Positions 61,080-64,000 of a stretch of DNA of 64,000 nt are shown here, in pieces. Source of the DNA: Limnohabitans sp. 2KL-17 (GTDB taxonomy: Bacteria > Pseudomonadota > Gammaproteobacteria > Burkholderiales > Burkholderiaceae_C); contig NZ_NESK01000018.1 of NCBI RefSeq assembly GCF_003063415.1, positions 23,176 to 87,175 on the forward strand. Reading direction: 5' to 3'. The position numbers and the translations under genes are program-made. Every line of letters begins with the position of its first letter. Positions within the stretch are counted from its first letter, which is position 1. The notes under the pieces were generated by a model. It was not told where the DNA came from. It did not search any database and worked only from the letters and a program-made list of their open reading frames with translations.

Positions 61080-62600
61080 GTGAAGAACCCTGTCAAATAC
61101 CAAAAAATTGTCGCTCATGCCGCTGTGCTGGCTGGATTGTCGATTCTGCAAGCTTGTGGTGGAGGAAGTGGGTCCTCCGAAAATCCTTCAAATCTCAGCA
61201 GCAGCGACAACCCGGGTGGGGTGGCTACTTACGCTGGCGTCCAAACCAGTTATCTGGGCACGATCACTGGCCTGGGCTCCATCGTTGTCAATGGTGTTCG
61301 TTTTGAGACCACGTCGGCCACTGTCATGGACAGTGACGAGCTGTATGGATTGGTCGAGTACTCCAGTCCCCTTGCTTTGGGTATGACCGTGGCTTTGCAC
61401 GGCAGTGCAGATGAAGCCCAAAGCCTGGGAAGTGCCAGCAAGATTCGCCTGCTGGGTGGGGTGCGCGGAACGGTCAGTGCCTTTGTCTCAGGCCAAGCCA
61501 TGACCATTGGTGGACAAACGGTCACATTGAATGCCAGCACCCTTTATGCCGATGCGACAGGGCAATCGTTTACGCCACAGGCAGGAAGCTATGTCAATGT
61601 CTACGGCGTCATGCAAGCTGACAACAGCTTTTTGGCAACCCGTGTGGTGAGTGTCAGTGCGACCAATTTCAGCTTCGATGCCGCATGGCGTGGCCAATCG
61701 AGCGCGCCTGTCAGTGCTGTCTCAGGTATCACTTTGAGTCTCAGTACAGGACCTTCCAGTTTCTCTGTTTGTCCTGTGGTCAGTTGCACCCTTGAGCCTG
61801 CTGGCGCTGATTTGACAGGTTTGCATGCTGTGCGTGTGTTGGCCTTGGATGACAGTCAACGCTCTGGCAGCAGCCTGATAGCCACCAAAATCCAGGTGCT
61901 GGATGCCACGCAAGTGTTGAATTGGGCTGGTGGCGCATCCGGTCAGACCAAGATCAAAGGGGTGGCCACTACAGACGGTACGCAATGGGCCATTGGTGGC
62001 GTTCCTGTGCTTTCGAATGGAGCGTCTTGGACGCCTGGGAAATTTTATGAAGTCCGCGGCGCTCTCACCAATGGTGTGTTGTCTGTGACGCGCTCGGAGC
62101 AAGAGGGTCAGGAGTCGTACCGTTCGATCACCGCCGGGGGCAGCACAAGCCATTACAGCAACGAGTTGTTCGGCTCCGTGAGCAATTTGCAGGGCAACAC
62201 CATGACGGTGCAAGGCACTACAGTGGATGTCAGTCAAGCCTATTTTGAGCGGGGTTCGTTGGTCACTTTGACCAATGGTGCCTACGTGGAGATCAAGGGT
62301 GTCATGACTGGCGGTGTTCTGCTGGCCAGCAAGGTGGACAGCAAAACCAGCACTGTTGCCGGTCAAGGGACTCGATTCGAGGTGTATGGCATGGTCAGCA
62401 ACTGGTCCGCTTCTGGTTTCTCCCTGGCCTCGGGCAATACGGTCTACAACGCCGTTCTGGGTAGCCAAACACGCATTGATCAGGAGCACGGCCAGCTGGC
62501 CAATGGGCGTTTTTTTGAAGTCAAGGGTTACATGAGTGGCGCTGATTTTGTGGCGCTCAAAATGGAGGTCAAATCGGCGGGTGGCCACCGTGCTTACTGA
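61080..62600 (+). CDS. DUF5666-repeat lipoprotein
   Basis: 506 residues from a GTG. The signal ends LSILQACGGGSGS, a clear lipobox with Cys26. The rest is a chain of beta-rich repeats of ~60-75 residues of DUF5666 type: YLGTITGLGSIVVNGVRFET, VRGTVSAFVSGQAMTIGGQT, VNVYGVMQADNSFLATRV, ELFGSVSNLQGNTMTVQGTT and FEVYGMVSNWSASGFSLASG. Probably outer-membrane anchored; function unknown. The following cytochrome gene overlaps its 3' end. Repeats resemble OB-fold-like nucleotide or metal-binding modules, unproved. Confidence 0.85.
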   Translation: MKNPVKYQKIVAHAAVLAGLSILQACGGGSGSSENPSNLSSSDNPGGVATYAGVQTSYLGTITGLGSIVVNGVRFETTSATVMDSDELYGLVEYSSPLALGMTVALHGSADEAQSLGSASKIRLLGGVRGTVSAFVSGQAMTIGGQTVTLNASTLYADATGQSFTPQAGSYVNVYGVMQADNSFLATRVVSVSATNFSFDAAWRGQSSAPVSAVSGITLSLSTGPSSFSVCPVVSCTLEPAGADLTGLHAVRVLALDDSQRSGSSLIATKIQVLDATQVLNWAGGASGQTKIKGVATTDGTQWAIGGVPVLSNGASWTPGKFYEVRGALTNGVLSVTRSEQEGQESYRSITAGGSTSHYSNELFGSVSNLQGNTMTVQGTTVDVSQAYFERGSLVTLTNGAYVEIKGVMTGGVLLASKVDSKTSTVAGQGTRFEVYGMVSNWSASGFSLASGNTVYNAVLGSQTRIDQEHGQLANGRFFEVKGYMSGADFVALKMEVKSAGGHRAY

Positions 62601-62988
62601 GCGAATCGCTGTTGCCACATTGCTGCTGTTGGGTATGGCGTTCGGGCCCCAGGCCTTGGCCAGTTCCCCCCAAGCCGAATTACAGCGATGGCAGCAAGCG
62701 GCAGGGCAGCCGGGCAATGCCGCGCGTGGACAGGCTTTTTTCACACAACGCCTTGGTGGGGAATGGTCATGTGCATCGTGCCATGGCGACCCCCCCACCC
62801 GTGACAGCAAACACGCATCAACGGGCAAGAAGATCGCAGCCATGGCCCCAGCCTTCAATGCCGAGCGCTTGACCGACAGCGCCAAGGTCGAAAAATGGTT
62901 CAAGCGCAACTGCAAAGATGTGTTGTCGCGGGAGTGCACTGCCATTGAAAAGGTCGATGTACTGGCTTATCTGATGGGCTTGAAATGA
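62581..62988 (+). CDS. Monohaem cytochrome c, SHP/DUF1924 type
   Basis: 135 residues. A signal peptide (AVATLLLLGMAFGPQALASS) precedes haem motif CASCH, then KHASTGKKIAAMAPAFNAER and WFKRNCKDVLSRECTAIEKV. Sphaeroides haem protein (SHP) uses Asn as an unusual, displaceable axial ligand next to a Cys; the RNC here fits. SHPs bind oxygen or other small ligands and accept electrons from a dihaem partner. Start is a GTG at 62581 or 62590, inside the DUF5666 3' end. The dihaem gene overlaps its stop by 4 bases. Confidence 0.8.
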   Translation: MATVLTERIAVATLLLLGMAFGPQALASSPQAELQRWQQAAGQPGNAARGQAFFTQRLGGEWSCASCHGDPPTRDSKHASTGKKIAAMAPAFNAERLTDSAKVEKWFKRNCKDVLSRECTAIEKVDVLAYLMGLK

Positions 62989-63458
62989 TGCATTCAGTCT
63001 TTTTAAAACTTTCAGCCTGGACTGCACTTGTGTATTTCTTTGCATTGCCCGTCTGGGCCGATGGGCGGCTCATGCCCGCGCAGGTGCCACCTGTGTACAA
63101 ACAAGAGTGCGCGGCGTGTCACATGGCTTATCCGCCAGGCATGTTGCCGGCGGCTTCATGGCAACGCATCATGCTGGGCTTGGATAAGCATTACGGCAGT
63201 GATGCATCGATGGCGCCGGAGCAGGTCCAGCAAGTGTCTGTTTGGCTCAAGGCCAACGCGGGGACTTACAAGCGTGTGCGCGAAGAGCCCCCACAAGACC
63301 GCATCACCCGGTCGGCCTGGTTTGCCCGCAAGCACAGGGAAGTGGACTCAGCGGTCTGGAAGCGAGTCAGTGTCAAGAGCGCTGCGCAATGCGAGGCTTG
63401 CCATACCCAGGCTGAGAACGGAAATTTTGACGAGCATCAAGTGCGAATTCCACGCTGA
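62985..63458 (+). CDS. Dihaem cytochrome c (DHC), SHP partner
   Basis: 157 residues. Signal peptide ends LPVWADG. Two haem sites: ECAACHMAYPPGMLP and CEACHTQAENG. The spacing and the LPAASWQRIM segment match the DHC family, the electron donor to SHP. It overlaps the SHP gene (ATGATG at 62985-62990). In other bacteria a cytochrome b gene follows; here only a fragment remains before an IS element. Confidence 0.83.
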   Translation: MMHSVFLKLSAWTALVYFFALPVWADGRLMPAQVPPVYKQECAACHMAYPPGMLPAASWQRIMLGLDKHYGSDASMAPEQVQQVSVWLKANAGTYKRVREEPPQDRITRSAWFARKHREVDSAVWKRVSVKSAAQCEACHTQAENGNFDEHQVRIPR

Positions 63459-63503
63459 ACGCTTGGGATGCCTGCAATCGCTCACGCAAATGGAAAATTT
63501 CAA

Positions 63504-63582
63504 ATGATTTCGAATACTTCTTCAACAGCCCTCACCCATCAGGGCACCCCTGCGCCAACCCGGCGCACGGTGGACGCGTTAA
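63504..63582 (+). pseudogene. 5' stub of a gene disrupted by the IS element (probable cytochrome b)
   Basis: An ATG at 63504 opens a frame reading MISNTSSTALTHQGTPAPTR then RTVDAL. The frame crosses the TTAA at 63579-63582, the expected IS target, and stops at 63593 inside the element. The (T/S)RRTVDA end is like the leader before the first helix of cytochrome b561 proteins that accompany SHP-DHC. The identity is inferred from operon position; the rest of the gene would lie beyond the element, outside the window. Confidence 0.5.
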
Positions 63583-64000
63583 GGCTACGCTGAACAAGCC
63601 AACGAATTCAGCGATATGTTGCTAGTTGATTGCATGATGCGAGATGTGATGGGCGAAGCGGCCCAATTTCGGCCCGTATTTCTGGCCTTTTCACGCCAGA
63701 CACGCGCATTGCGCGCTCTGAAGACGCACTCATGCCATGCGGCGTCCACGCGCTAAGTAGATGTTGGCCAGACCCAAGGCCACGAACGAGCGCGTGGCGT
63801 TCTTGGCCAGGCCGCGATAGCGCACCTTGGTGAAGCCCCACAGCCGCTTGACCACTGCGAAGACGTGCTCCACCCGGGCGCGTACCTTGGACTTGTTGCG
63901 ATTCTTCGAGCGCAGGGCCGGGTCAACCTCACCTCCCTTGCGCACCCGCTGGTTGGTGAAGTCGTTCGCATGTGGTGCCTTGGATGCGATCAGTGCCTTC
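63583..64000 (-). mobile_element. IS5-family insertion element, right part (runs off the window)
   Basis: It begins after TTAA (63579-63582) with GGCTACGCTGAACAAGCC as a candidate terminal repeat and contains the end of an IS5-type transposase gene read leftward. The 147 bases between the transposase stop and the candidate end are non-coding. IS5-group elements target YTAR sites such as TTAA. The far end is outside the window, so the element boundary and repeat are unconfirmed. Confidence 0.7.
63730..64000 (-). CDS. IS5-family transposase, C-terminal part
   Basis: At least 90 residues are open to the window edge with no start. The sequence includes KALIASKAPHANDFTNQRVR, KVRARVEHVFAVVKRLWGF and KVRYRGLAKNATRSFVALGL ending ANIYLARGRRMA. 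The final Glu of the DDE triad lies in RARVEHVF. This is the typical C-terminus of IS5-group DDE transposases. It moves the element by cut-and-paste. Intact within what is seen. Confidence 0.88.
   Translation of the reverse strand, partial: KALIASKAPHANDFTNQRVRKGGEVDPALRSKNRNKSKVRARVEHVFAVVKRLWGFTKVRYRGLAKNATRSFVALGLANIYLARGRRMA

Overview
The window is chromosomal DNA from a betaproteobacterium, most likely a Comamonadaceae member of the Burkholderiales. This rests on protein character (DUF1841, DUF2789, arsJ-linked GAPDH, LitR-like MerR next to cryptochromes, class I PHA synthase, several acyl-CoA clusters) and on gene-dense, moderately GC-rich DNA with many 4-base ATGA overlaps. I see no tRNA, rRNA, CRISPR array, prophage or replication origin. 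The only mobile DNA is an IS5-type element entering from the right edge.

Layout. 1-5.3 kb: housekeeping genes (obgE 3' end, proB, rppH, proS, a lytic transglycosylase, a DUF1841 gene). 5.5-15.5 kb: a 3-oxoadipyl-CoA-type thiolase, an AtuA pair split into two translationally coupled genes, and a divergent LIV-type ABC importer with an acyl-CoA ligase. 15.9-19.2 kb: a TerC membrane protein, an NhaR-like LysR regulator, a zinc-ribbon protein and an SbtA-type transporter. 19.2-32.3 kb: a large acyl-CoA catabolic locus. An eight-gene minus-strand operon (acyl-CoA dehydrogenase, TetR, SDR, carboxylase beta, dehydrogenase, hydratase, carboxylase alpha, dehydrogenase) has the gene order of the Pseudomonas atuBCDEF acyclic-terpene genes, and faces a thiolase and a FadJ-like fusion. 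32.4-38.4 kb: a small exported protein and a light-response operon (LitR-like MerR, exported hypothetical, tailed photolyase, CRY-DASH, possible small ORF, EamA transporter). 38.5-41.2 kb: Rrf2 regulator, PHA synthase, DUF2789 protein.

41.3-61 kb is a phosphate-stress island: olsB-plcP-agt (phosphorus-free membrane lipids), ppk-sixA, a histone-H1-like/RHH protein, ppx, an arsenate-detoxification operon (gap-arsJ-arsR), phoX, and pstSCAB-phoU-phoB-phoR. I find Pho-box-like 18-mers before olsB, ppk, ppx, gap-arsJ-arsR, phoX and pstS. Four of them (ppk, ppx, phoX, pstS) sit exactly 10 nt upstream of a -10-like hexamer, as expected for PhoB activation. The PhoBR regulator encoded here would therefore control phosphate uptake and scavenging, polyphosphate, lipid replacement and removal of arsenate, which enters as a phosphate analogue.

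61-64 kb: a DUF5666 lipoprotein, an SHP-type monohaem cytochrome, a dihaem cytochrome, and the 5' stub of what is probably their cytochrome b partner, cut by the IS5-type element at a TTAA site. Regulatory sites and functional links are inferred by eye from sequence and gene context.
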